NCBI GenBank assembly: GCA_012934845.2
Contig: WNNJ02000107.1
Coordinates: 151,392-215,391, forward strand
Reading direction: 5' to 3'
DNA from: Pomphorhynchus laevis
Taxonomy: Eukaryota; Acanthocephala; Palaeacanthocephala; Echinorhynchida; Pomphorhynchidae
DNA: 64,000 nucleotides
Below the pieces are notes generated by a model. It worked only from the letters and a program-made list of their open reading frames with translations. It was not told where the DNA came from and did not search any database. A program made the translations under genes and the position numbers. Position 1 is the first letter of the stretch; each line of letters begins with the position of its first letter. Shown here one piece after another: positions 11,764 through 22,943 of this stretch.

Positions 11764-13535
11764 AAGTTATTATTTATAAAAAATATAAAAATGAGATCTA
11801 AAATTATAGAATAATTTTGAATAATGTAATAGGCACTTAAACTCGTACAAATAATGATAGCCGATGATATGAACCATAAAATTGGTATTATAATATTATA
11901 TATTAATATAATATATTATATAATATAATATTTAATATAATATTATATTTTTAATCGGTTAAATTTGCTTAATCTAAAACAAAATTTAAAATTTAAAATT
12001 ATTGATGCCTGTTGAAAAATGTTTTGTAAAACATGCTTTTAAAAATTTATCCATAATTTTGTAATTTATCAATGTGCTTAATGTTTCTCTACTTATAAAT
12101 GCGTAGATACTGATGTCATATAATCTGTTTAATGAATCAAGCTACAATAAGATATATATATGCATATAATCATATTTATTATTTACTATTTCATATTTAT
12201 ATTCATATTAGGTGTTTTTAATCATACGTTTAAATTTATTCAAAGTATTTTATTTTTAATTATGTTCACGTTTGCCACATACACGCGACTTGTTATCGAT
12301 AGTATCTTGTAATTACCGTACAAATTACCGATTTATTTTCAGTCATTTAATGGAATAATAAATACAAAATTTGGTAAAATTTAAAAAATATTAAGCAGCA
12401 AACTTACAATTTGACTTTCAACGATTTCTCAAGGATTACTGGAACGTTTTGAAGTAGAATAACGTCAGTTTCGCATAAATATACAAACTAAATTATATAA
12501 TATATAATCTGGCTATACCATAAAATTAATAGTAATTTTATATAAAGTCTATCGCTTTAATTTTATCCAATGCTATTACTTTTTACATGTTTACAGTAAA
12601 AACAATAATTATAATCATAATTTTAAATATTAATTTTAAATATTAATTTTAAATATTAATTAATTTTTAATATTAAATATTAAATCTTAATTCAAATTAT
12701 TTATCATTATTTAGCATTATTTTTAATTTTATTTGTATAAATAACAATTCTAAGGTAAATGGTAAGAAATAGCTTACCATTCATCCTACCACCATAGCTT
12801 ACCATTTGGTTTGTTTATTACTAAAAATATTTTTTAAAATAAAATTGACATAAATAGCTGCTTTTATTTTTGTTCTTTTATCCTTTTATTCATTTTGGTT
12901 TTTTTTATTACAAGTAATTTTTTTGGTTTTGTTCAATAAAATTCAATGCATTTTTGATTGGTTTTGGCATTTTATTCGTTGTTTTCCTCTCGTATTATTT
13001 TGTCAATTTTTATGTGATCAGATCAATTAACTACTGAGTCTACCTATTTTGTTCTATAAAAAAGAAAATTCATAAATAAAATAAATATATTAATCTTAGG
13101 ATTTTCTATAATTCAGATGTTTATAAAGTAGCATTGCCTAACACTCAATTTTTATGTGTGGATTTATAGATAGTTATCGGAAATATTAGAAATAAATATT
13201 TACAGTTTTCCTTATTAATTGGAATATCCATTTATTAGTACTTTCTTATACTTTGCTCCCTCTTTACGCTTGTTGTTTAATAAATTTTATCTACTTTGGA
13301 TTTATTTTCACATTATAATTTCATTTAATTTCTAATTCAGGATTTTTTCATTAAGGGTAATATAAAAATATTAATAATAATATTAATAATATATTAATAA
13401 TATTATATTAATATTATTAATATTAATTATTATATTAATATATTATTAATATATTAATAATATATTATTAAAAAAATATTAATTCAACATTAATATTGTA
13501 TTAATATTAATACAATATTACTTTGTATTACTAAC
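11764..13535. other. AT-rich stretch after the zinc-finger exon
   Basis: It holds simple TAATAT-type arrays (11885-11950 and 13365-13510) and a small hairpin with the duplicated block AGCTTACCATT (12757-12808). No gene is seen. Confidence 0.5.
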
Positions 13536-13610
13536 TGTTTTCAATCTAATTTCGATATCAAATGGAAATGTAATGTGGAGGAACACATGATATCCAAGCA
13601 CATGGTGAAT
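13536..13610 (+). pseudogene. Decayed copy of the last zinc finger
   Basis: About 75 nt resemble the last finger of the 9660-11763 exon (around 11636-11710). The shared peptide is KWKCxVxxHMIS, but the second cysteine of the CxxC pair is replaced by serine, and a codon is lost near the second histidine. The surrounding frame has no further fingers. It is most simply a duplicated and decayed 3' fragment of the gene, about 1.9 kb downstream of its source. Confidence 0.6.
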
Positions 13611-14159
13611 AATAATTCGTGGCTCTTTTGAATATGGTTCTTTTAAACTAAGGTTGATTTTAAAGCCAAAATATAATTATTTTATCCTATTATTTATTTT
13701 GATTTTTCGTTACTTGTTCTTTTTTCGCTCTTAATTTAGCAAATTCATTGTATTTTTGATTTATTTAAATATTACTCGTTTTTTTCTTGTTTTTGTTAAA
13801 CCATATGATGCACAACATTAAACAAAGTTGATTACATCCTTTTAAATGGTCGATCCCATGTATTGAAAAACAACGGAGCAGCTGTTAAACAATTCAGGCT
13901 TTTGAAAACTTATTTTTGTTATGAGAATTCTGTTTTATATTTTCGCCTCAAAAATTTTAATTTTAATAAAATTAAATTAAAGATTAAAAAACAAAAGACT
14001 TATTTTAATTGTCAATTTTAAAAGTCAATTATATCAAAATTGACTTTTCTTAAATTTAAATTTTTAATTCAACTTGATTTAAATTATATAAAATATTATA
14101 TGACAATTATTTATTATTTATAATTATTAAATTTTGATTTAGCATTATTTTTTAATTTT

Positions 14160-15720
14160 ATGATTATATTATATACGTAGACTCGGTTATTTGATTATAT
14201 ATAATATATTTAATATAATAATATATAATTAATATAATATAATATTTAATATTTTTTGTAATTCCATATTATGAAAAAATAAATTAAAATATAATAATGA
14301 GCTGCTTATGAATTTATTTTTTGCAAAATAAATTTATTTTATTTATTTTTATGCAAAAATATTAAGGTATTTGTGGGGTTTAATAAAAATTATTTAATAG
14401 AATTTAAATTTTTATTTGTAAATTAACAAAAGTTATTAATTTTAGCCTTCAAATTTTGATTTGTATCAGTTCTCTTAGTTTATAAAATGATATAACTTAA
14501 AATAAAAATAAATAATAAATTAAAAATAAATAAAATAAATCAAAAAATAAAAAATATTTAAATAAATAATTAATTTTTGTATATCCCCTATACAAAATAG
14601 GAGAAAATACTATCCCTAGTCTAGTATTTCTTATAAATACTAAACTCAGTTAGCTGATCTAATTCTATAAGTTGATTTATATTTTATATAAATTATATAA
14701 AATCTTATATCAATTATTAAATTTTATTTATCATTATTTTTAATTTATAAATAATACAAAATTCGTGGACTCAATTAATTGATCTGATTTTAATGTTCAT
14801 TTTTAGTATATATGACCGTAAAATGCTTTTGTATGACCGTAAAATGCTTTTGCGATTAAGAAGTATCTAATCACAAATCCACATAGTACTAATATAAACC
14901 CACATATCACGAATCCGCATAGTACTAGCTTTCTTCCAGCTCTCTTTTTCGATTATCAAATTGAACTGGATTAGATAAATTATTCATTGTTCATAAGCTG
15001 CTCTGATTTATTTATTATTTATAATTAATTATCTTTATTTTTAATTTATTTATAGTACAAAATACATACACTCAGTTTGCTGGTATAATTAGTTTGAAGA
15101 AGTTTTTTTCAAGTTTCCCAAAGATTTATTAAAATATCTATTATCAGAACCATTTCTTCATAATATCAGAAACATTTCTTCATTTCTTCAACAGATACCA
15201 GGTCGAATACTCTGTCCCACCTGGTATCTTAATATAACTTAGGGTATCTAAGTTATTTTATTAATAATAAATTAATTTTTAATTCATAAAAAGTAAAATT
15301 TTATATTTAATTACGTTATCACCTGATCTGATTTTCATGTTCATTTTCAGAATAACAACTTAATTGTGTATTATAATCATTATATTATAAATTATTATGA
15401 ATAATTATTATTTATAAATAATTATAAATATTTATAATTATTTTGTAATTTATTATTATTTGGCATTGTTGTTCAAGTTATAGATAGTATAAAATACGTA
15501 GCCTCAGTTGATCTGATTTTAATTTTCATTATTATAATAACAGCTTAATTGTGTGTTAATTTGACGTTTTGCATGACGATAAAATGCTTTTGCGATCATA
15601 AAGTATCACGAAACCGCAAAGTACTAGCTTTCTTCCAGCTCTCTTTTTCAATTATCAAATCGAACTGGATTAGATAAATTGTTCATTGTTAATCAGCTGA
15701 TCTGATTTTAGAAATAAAAC
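14160..15720 (+). repeat. Cluster of truncated Penelope-like tail repeats
   Basis: Several partial copies of one repeat lie here. The block AAATACGTAGACTCAGTTATCTGATCT occurs in variants near 14175, 14755, 15060 and 15490. A second block (ATGACCGTAAAATGCTTTTGCGAT, then ACAAATCCACATAGTACT, then AGCTTTCTTCCAGCTCTCTTTTTC) follows at 14815-14990 and 15570-15690. The first block also lies at the 3' end of the element at 37540-39860, so I infer these are 5'-truncated or solo tails of that family. Non-coding. Confidence 0.6.
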
Positions 15721-16452
15721 GTTTTTGGATATACATAATACTTAATTCTATTTAATCAGTTTTTTTTTCAGTAAATCATTTAACTGCTTTCACTGAGATT
15801 TTACTGCTAATTTTGAGGTCGAATTCCATTAAAATATTGATCATCAACAAAAAGTTAAATATAATCTGATAGAATTACATTCATGTACGAACTTATATTA
15901 CTTTTAAAAGCTATTACTTTTACTCACACGAGAACAGTTCTCGCATGGGTCAAATGACTTTTGAAACTGATATAAATATAATATTGCATAGATTAAAATA
16001 ATTAAGTTTAAATATAAAATTAAGGTCAAATTTTGTTTAAAAAGTGCTTGCTGATCTTCGTTTTGCACTCTGTGGATACATTAATAAATTGGGGGCTCGT
16101 ATATCCAAATTATTAGCATTAAATTGAAACAAATTTAGTGCATGACCTAATTTTGCAAATGCGGTCAATCTCTATGTATGCATATTTAGTTTTCCAGAAT
16201 TCAAATAACATTTGAATTCGCAAATATTTGTTCATTTATATATAGAAACCATTTGCTTAGTATCTTGCGAGATCGATGCTCCTTTCATAGAAGAAAATCG
16301 TTCAATGATTGTCGCTAAATCATGTCGCTTCATGAGATAAGCGAGTTTTTTTTATTACAATAAGACATTTTTATATCTTTGTTAATAATTAATTATCCGA
16401 TTGTTCATCTTTGAAGCCGTATTTTTCTATTTATATTGCCAATATTTTTTAG

Positions 16453-16848
16453 AGATTAACAGATAACCAATCAGAGGACTACCTTACCGAATCGAGCTTT
16501 TCTACAACGGAAGATTTTGACGACAGTTTTGATGACCTTGATAAGATGGGAAAGCAGCATTTAGGAGAAGATCTGAAAGGCCAAATTAGACATGATCCTA
16601 ACAATAATATTAGCAGCGATAGCGAGGCGGATGGATTTCGCGATTGTGATAATAATAGTTGTTCTGGTGTTCATCAGCGTGTAACTCAAACGGCTGTGGA
16701 AAGTAACTATCAGACAACGAAAGCATTGCCACAAGTGGATCTTTCTAGTGTGATGGTAAGACTAACGAATATTGATCAAGAACTTGCGCAATTAGATACT
16801 AATCGCTGGTCACCGCTGGATCCTAATTGGATGCATGAAAATGAAGGG
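16453..16848 (+). CDS. Second zinc-finger transcript end, penultimate exon
   Basis: An acceptor (ATATTTTTTAG) is followed by 132 in-frame codons to a donor (GAAGGG|GTATGC). Both boundaries are in phase 0. An in-frame stop lies directly before the acceptor, so the exon does not extend upstream. The peptide is acidic and Ser/Asp-rich (TTEDFDDSFDDLDK, SSDSEADGF), then a short predicted-helical segment (VMVRLTNIDQELAQLD) and WSPLDPNWM. It is followed in phase by the finger exon at 18120. An internal ATG at 16546 could start a shorter product, but the upstream acidic region is open and exon-like. No family recognised. Confidence 0.65.
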
Positions 16849-17189
16849 GTATGCGTTTTCAAATACAATTAAGTGCTCAGTTAGGGTCTAATTACGATGA
16901 ATCTAAGTAAAAATTAAGTTCATTCTCAAAATATAAAGATAAATATGATCTTCTAAATTTTGCTTATATTTCTTGTGAGACAAGGATAATGTAGGTCAAT
17001 TAAAATATACAACGAATATGTGAATTTTATTTGATTTAAATATTTTTATAATATAAATATATTCTTATTCGTAGTTTTGTTACATTTATAGTAACGAAGA
17101 AACGTGTGAAAAACAGTTATATTTTAAAGATTTGAAATTATCGAAAGCTTTTATTTGTAATTATGGAATTATTAAAAGCATTGAACATT

Positions 17190-17820
17190 CTTGAAGTTCA
17201 ATGAGGAATAGATACCGAAACTAAATAGCATAGAAGTTCCTCCTGGTGACGTTTATTCTTTATTCTTATACACTTTCTATTATTTATTAGTCAATTGATA
17301 AAAATTGACTTTCATTTTAGATTTCAGTTTTAAATTTTAACTAGATATAAGTAATATGAAATCTTATGTAAAATAATTAAATTATTTATGATTTATAATT
17401 TAATTATTTTATTTCTATTTTTTATTTTTAATCTATAAATAATATAAAATACGTAGACTCAGTTATCTAATCGGTTTATTTGTCGATAATAATAGGGACC
17501 GAATATCATAGTAGTTCCTCATGATGACCTATGATCTTTATTCTTATACATTGTTTATTATTTATTAGTCAATTCATAAAAATTGACTTTTAATTTAAAT
17601 TTCAATTTCAAATTTTAAGTTAATTTGAGTTATATTTAATCTTATATTGTATAAAATACGTAGACTCAGTTATCTGATCTGATTAATTTATCGTTTCGCA
17701 TGACTGTAAAATGCTTTTGCGATTATTAAGTATCTAATCACAAATCCACATAGTACTTATACAAATCCACATATCACGAATCCGCATATTACTAGCTTTC
17801 TTCCGGCTCTCTTTTTCATA
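17190..17820 (+). repeat. Two tail-repeat copies of the Penelope-like family
   Basis: Copies at about 17190-17480 and 17490-17820 share the ordered blocks CATAGNAGTTCCTCMTGATGAC, TTTATTAGTCAATTSATAAAAATTGAC and AATACGTAGACTCAGTTATCTRAT. The second copy continues into the AAAATGCTTTTGCGAT..TTTCTTCCRGCTCTC block. The first block matches the region just after the reverse-transcriptase frame of the element at 37540-39860. They lie in the intron between exons 16848 and 18120. Confidence 0.6.
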
Positions 17821-18119
17821 ATTAGATTTATTTCAAATTAATTAATTTTTGTTGTATAAAATCGTTTGCTTAAAATAAACGCTTAAAACATTTAAAATAA
17901 AAAGGATTTGCTCAAGCTAGGATTTAAACTCTACGCTCTAAGTAAACGTTTTCAGGCTTTTACTGAGCCACTCCATTAATAATTTTCTAACACATAATTG
18001 AGATTTAAAGCTGAACTTTATAGAGCCGTGTTAAACTTTATTAGGAAAAATTGTTTTTGCATATTCGCTGAACTATTAAGCCAGAAATAACCGGCTTTAA
18101 CTTATGCTTTTTGTTTTAG

Positions 18120-18368
18120 AAAAAGTACGTTTGTATTGTGTGCAATCAATATAAAGCCCCCATTTTTGCCATGTACAATCATTTTATTACTGAACACGAC
18201 AAAGACGATAAATTCGAAAGTTGTATATGGAAATGCCCAATGTGCCCAGATAATTTCGACAATTTTTATGAAGTAATTTTTCACGCCAGAAATCACCCAA
18301 ATCTAAAGCTTGTTGAAGACGAATATATGTACACTAACCTAGGTGTTTGGAATGATTATAGTGGATAG
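18120..18368 (+). CDS. Second zinc-finger transcript end, terminal exon with two C2H2 fingers
   Basis: An acceptor (TTTTTGTTTTAG) opens a phase 0 frame of 82 codons ending TAG at 18366-18368. It encodes two C2H2 units: CIVC..HFITEH and CPMC..HARNH. These are less canonical than those of the 9660 exon and lack its KWKW helix signature. AATAAA at 18548-18553 may end the transcript. The exon joins 16848 in phase. Whether this is an alternative 3' end of the upstream zinc-finger locus (as in insect lola-type genes) or a separate gene cannot be settled from sequence alone. The phase 0 entry at 16453 fits the phase 0 end of the 1406-1676 exon but not the phase 2 end of the 7662-7759 exon. Confidence 0.7.
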   Translation, partial: KKYVCIVCNQYKAPIFAMYNHFITEHDKDDKFESCIWKCPMCPDNFDNFYEVIFHARNHPNLKLVEDEYMYTNLGVWNDYSG

Positions 18369-18547
18369 TATTTTCATCGTTTGCCTAAATATTTTCGTCA
18401 ATCATTATCCCAGAGGAGGTGATGTGCTCCAATTAGCGTGTAGATATGTTTTACTGAGAATATGTTCAAATGAGTTCAACTGAAAATGTGTTTAAACGTT
18501 TTCGACTTGCTCCATATAATTGTATATTTATTGTATTTGCTAGATTT

Positions 18548-18553
18548 AATAAA
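18548..18553 (+). terminator. AATAAA polyadenylation signal after the finger exon
   Basis: AATAAA lies 180 nt after the TAG stop at 18368. In such an AT-rich genome this hexamer is common, so the call rests on position. Confidence 0.35.
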
Positions 18554-18884
18554 TAAAATTGATTTGTTTTATTGTTACGTTTTTTGGATTAATATTCCAG
18601 TTAACTGTGTTGTTGATAAAAACGTATTTTTAAGCATTAAAGGAGTCAACATTGAAGTTAACAGCGAGAATTTTTCTTTGTCAAGATTTTCAAAAGTTTA
18701 CACTTTTCCATCAGTTGCTGACGAATAAAGGCAATAAGCATGGAATTGATTATCTGTTAGAGCTTGACAAAATATCCCTTATTATAAATAACGAATACAA
18801 TTAAAAATTATTGTGAACGAGTAAATTAAATAAAAATAAAAATAAAAATTAAATTAAAATTAATTCATTAATTTTAAAATTAAA

Positions 18885-18946
18885 ACAACGATCGTTTGCA
18901 CTTTTTAATAACTAAATAACTTTTTTATTGTCATCCACAGATGACA
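18885..18946 (+). repeat. Left terminal inverted repeat
   Basis: Pairs with 21253-21317. The outer 17 bp are identical in reverse complement, and the inner part differs by a few substitutions and a short insertion. Confidence 0.65.
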
Positions 18947-19150
18947 GAAATTAAATGAAATTAATTAAAATAGAAATTAATTAAAAGAGAAATTAAATGA
19001 CAGAAATTTTTAAAATTAAAATTTTAATTAATTTTAAAATTAAAATTTTAATTAATTTTAAATTGAAATTATAATTAATTATAACTAAAATTAGAATTTA
19101 AATTTAAAATCATCAAATGGAACGAAAGAATAGCCTATCAACCATAATGT

Positions 19151-19405
19151 TATATACTTGTGTTATGCTTTGTCTGTTACAAAGTAACAAATTTAAAACA
19201 TTACGAAACAACAAATTTAAATAGCCCAGAGAATAGATGCAAAACGCAAATTAAAAAGATGACTGCATAAATCGAGTGCAAAAGTAGGAAAAGCCCTGTA
19301 TCGAATATTATCCAGATGCTTAAGAAAATAACATTTTTAGCTTTTGCTATATGATAATATATTTAATAACCAATTCTCAATAAATTTAAAATTACAAATG
19401 AAATT
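19151..19405 (+). repeat. Internal direct repeat, copy 1
   Basis: Diverged copy of 19556-19792. Shared blocks are TTATGCTTTGTYTGWTACAAA, then CTGTATCGAATATTATCCAGAT and AATTTAAAATTACAAATGA. No open frame is conserved between the two, so a non-coding role or a simple duplication is likely. Confidence 0.65.
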
Positions 19406-19555
19406 ACTGTAATTTTTTGCCTTGTAAATCATTTTTTATAATCTTAGAATCTACCTTAAGTAAACTGAACTTCGATAAGAGAAATCATTGTTTATAACTT
19501 AATTGTTAACATAATACATAGTTTAATATTACTATATTTATATTATTTAATATAT

Positions 19556-19792
19556 AACATTTTTGTTATGCTTTGTTTGATACAAAATAGCAAATTTAAA
19601 GCATTAAAAAAAAACAAATTTAAGTGAAGATGCAAAACGAAAAGTAAAAAGGTGACTATAGAAATCGAATGCAAAAATTGGAAAAACTCTGTATCGAATA
19701 TTATCCAGATTCTTAAGAAAATACTATTTTATCTTTTGCTATATGACAATAGATTTAATAATTAATTCACAATAAATTTAAAATTACAAATG
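19556..19792 (+). repeat. Internal direct repeat, copy 2, abutting the palindrome
   Basis: Second copy of the unit at 19151-19405. It ends exactly where the 50 bp palindrome begins. Confidence 0.65.
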
Positions 19793-19840
19793 ATGAAGGA
19801 AGGAGCGATAGCACGCGTGCTATCGCTCCTTCCTTCATCA
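19791..19840. repeat. Perfect 50 bp palindrome
   Basis: TGATGAAGGAAGGAGCGATA, then GCACG, is followed directly by its exact reverse complement, 25 bp per arm with no spacer. It is far richer in G+C than its surroundings. It sits inside the 2.4 kb inverted-repeat element, at the end of a duplicated block. Confidence 0.9.
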
Positions 19841-21252
19841 ATTTACTAAGGTTGCTAAACAAGCAACACATGCTGGAGTTCAGCATTAGCACGAAGCATG
19901 AGCAAAGGCTCTAGCGCAAATTCTAAAATACGTCACTACATATAATGGCTAAATGAATAATGTGGCCCTGTAGCTACACAACTTCGACGTGCTTGGTCCT
20001 GGTTGAGGATCAATTACTGTAGATCAAGTACTTTGCGATTTCCTTTCAGAGGTTTACTAAGGATTAACTTTACTAAAAAAGTAAAGTCAATTATTTCAGA
20101 TTTACAACGTCGTATTTAATAAAAGTATTATATATTTGTTTTTTACTTTAATAAATTATCAATAAAAAATTATATATGTTATAAAATATTAAATATCAAC
20201 ATCTAATGATATTAAAGGAAACAAAAAATTATACTAATTACCATATTTCATTGACTTATTGACTATAGCTTCAGCTCTAAATGGATTTATTGTCTGTGGA
20301 TGCCATGTCTTGATACTCGTTGATCCAAAACATATTAAAAATTAACAAGGTGTACGTACATTAGTCACAAACTTCAATTCTAGTGTAATCTGGAAGATAT
20401 CAAAATCACATTCAAAATGCAATTTTGGCTAATGGTCGTCTCTTAAGTTCTATCAATTATCCATACAGCAAACTTAAGGCCAATCGGAGAGCGATTGTTC
20501 TAAACAATTTATTGTGAACACGAAATTAAAGGCTATTTTATAGATTAATCATTTACTGACGTATTTTAATATATATTTCAAATGTAGTTGAAAAATATCA
20601 TGTTGTTAATGACGTTTGCGACATAAAGCACACTATTTCAAAAGTATTACATTACCTGTATACAATATTTTGAAACTTTTACAGAATCTATATCCCATCT
20701 GATTCATGCATACTGGAGTTTTTTTATTTAACAGCTACAATAAAACAGTTCTTTTAAAATATTATTTTATGTTAATACTATTTTATTGATTAAATACGCG
20801 AAAAATTATAAATTAATTTAAATATCTTAAACTTATAATATCTTAAGCTTTTAAATATCTCTGTATATATAATTTAATGGACAATATTCTAAATATATAG
20901 CTAAACACTGCATGCATAGGTCATAATATAATTATAACAATATGATTATATAAGACCAACATTTTAACAACAATTTTATTAGTAAAATTTACAATTTTAT
21001 TAATATAACAGATATCTTATATTTAATGTTATATTTAATTTTTATAAATTAAATAATAATTAAATTATTAATTAATATTATTAATTAATATTATTAATAT
21101 TATTAATTATAATTAATATTATTATTTTATATTATTAAATATAATTAAATTTTTATTTTTTCACAACAATGTTGCTGATTTGTATCCCATTTGCAAAAGT
21201 ATTAAAGCTCTTCATGGCTATTGAAGCAATAGGAGTTATCTCGTCTACATGC

Positions 21253-21317
21253 GTCATCTGTAGATGACAATAAAATGGTGTGTTGTTTAGTTATTAAAAA
21301 GTGCAAACGATCGTTGT
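21253..21317 (-). repeat. Right terminal inverted repeat
   Basis: Reverse complement of 18885-18946, ending GTGCAAACGATCGTTGT. Confidence 0.65.
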
Positions 21318-21689
21318 AACGGATTTTCAGTTATAAAATAAAAATATTAATCCGGTAAAATTAATTTTATTTTGCTCATAATGTCACCAGAAAAGGATAT
21401 TAAACTACTGTTATCAGTTGTTACTACGGAATTAAATTTATAGAGCAAAGTGTGTATTTTAAATAAATTTAAAATAGAACTTGAGTTACGATATGCTCTC
21501 GCTGTTTCTGTATAAAACAAACAAAAACACATGTTTTTAGCATAACATGACACTAAATCCTTAATTAAAGCTCTTATTTACATGAAAGCTTTTAAATAAT
21601 CATTTAGTGGCAACAACCAAATTATCAAAAGTTAAATTATTGTAAATTAAATTACTGTAATAAATGCTTAAAGAATTATAAATCAAATC

Positions 21690-22270
21690 AGCTAAATGAG
21701 TCTACGTATTTTATAAATCAAAAATAATGATAAATAAAATTTAAATAATAAATAATTATAAATTATAAATAATTATAAATAATTTAATTATTTTATATAA
21801 GATTTCATATAACTTTTATCATGTAAAAATTAAAAATTAAAATTTATTATAATAGATCAATTTTATAAAATTGATCAATTAACGTAATTTGATTAACGTC
21901 ATTTTTATGAATTGACTTGACTAATAAATAACAGACGATGTATCAGAATAAGGATTCAGTTATCAGGGTAAACTGCTATGTTATCAGGTGTCGGCATAGA
22001 AGCGGGGCCAAATAGGCACTAACAACGTATTTCCTCGGATGAAATTTGATTATTTAGTGTACCTTATTCAAATACAAAATATATTATTTATTATTCATAA
22101 ACATTTGCTGCTAATGATTTTAAATTTATTTTTAATATTATTGTGTTGATTTATATATTTTACTATTTTTACTATTTCACTATTTTCTGTTTAATTTTAA
22201 CCAAATTTAAATATGCATCTATTAAATTATTTAAATGATTTTGAAGTCAATGTTTTTAATATTATGGCAA
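21690..22270 (-). mobile_element. Truncated Penelope-like element end
   Basis: On the minus strand this matches the end of the reverse-transcriptase frame and the 3' untranslated tail of the element at 37540-39860. Shared blocks include TTAAATTATTTAAATGATTTTGAAG, GGGGCCAAATA, AACTGCTATGTTATCAGG and the terminal GAGTCTACGTATTTTATA. It is a broken fossil fragment of the same family. Confidence 0.65.
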
Positions 22271-22523
22271 TTGTTGACAATGGCGACATGATGACCCATT
22301 AAATTACTTTAATGTAATCTATTTCACTAAGATACTTGATAAAACTTAAATATTTGACGACAAAGAGTTGTCATGTTTTTATATTAGAAAATTGGTCATA
22401 TATGCATTGCTTGGAATTCCGAACGCTTTATGTATTTTCATAGAAAATTTGCAAGTTTTACGTTTGACACCTACTATCCAGGATCATAGGCATAATTCAG
22501 TGCATGAGAAACACGAAAATTAA

Positions 22524-22742
22524 ACTACGAAGTTATGCTTTGCTGTTTTCTTTGTCTACGTGATACTACGTGATAAAAACGCATTGAACTACACATTTGC
22601 TCTCAATTATCATTTCGAAAAATATTTTAATGGAACTTTATCGATTTTATTTGAGGCCATTTTGCTTCCCAAATTATACGCCGTGTGCTCAGAAACAAAA
22701 AAATTCTACATTGTTGAATATGTAAAATTTACCAAAGCCTGA
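22524..22742 (+). CDS. Possible kinase-like exon or gene fragment
   Basis: The frame is open from 22524 to TGA at 22740-22742, with no ATG at its start. The peptide contains a hydrophobic segment (LCFAVFFVYVIL) and then LNYHFEKYFNGTLSILFEA followed by LLPKLYAVCSETKKFYIVEYV. The LLPKLY..C....FY.VEYV pattern resembles the start of the divergent FAM69/DIPK kinase lobe (LLP.LLGTCG.FYAVE), but this is a memory-based similarity over about 20 residues. A GTAAAA donor after 22721 would let it continue as an exon. It lies 180 nt before the ankyrin ORF in the same orientation. Confidence 0.3.
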   Translation, partial: TTKLCFAVFFVYVILRDKNALNYTFALNYHFEKYFNGTLSILFEAILLPKLYAVCSETKKFYIVEYVKFTKA

Positions 22743-22943
22743 AATATCATCAGTGTTGACGTGTTTGCTTCCATAAAAATATAGCGGATTTATGTGAACA
22801 TCAAAGTAGCAGCAATAATATAATTATCACGTTATTTGCCTAAATTGATAAAGCTGCTATTTTTAGAAAAACGATTACCGCAATTGCCTGTGTGATTCGC
22901 GAATACTTGATAATTTCAGAATATTCCGGTGGAAAGGGGAAAT

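Larger units (their letters stand above)
18885..21317. mobile_element. Non-autonomous DNA element with ~62 bp terminal inverted repeats
   Basis: The left end starts ACAACGATCGTTTGCAC and continues CTTTTTAATAACTAAA and TTATTGTCATC. The right end (to 21317) is its reverse complement, with one 4 nt insertion. The arms are about 61 and 65 bp and 2.4 kb apart. Inside are a 240 bp direct duplication and a perfect 50 bp palindrome, with no transposase frame. I could not define a convincing target-site duplication, so superfamily is unknown. It fits a large MITE-like or otherwise non-autonomous element. Confidence 0.6.

Noticed and set aside
13365-13510. TAATAT-type array as a possible replication or matrix-attachment site
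   Set aside because: Simple AT repeats are everywhere in this window and nothing distinguishes this one.
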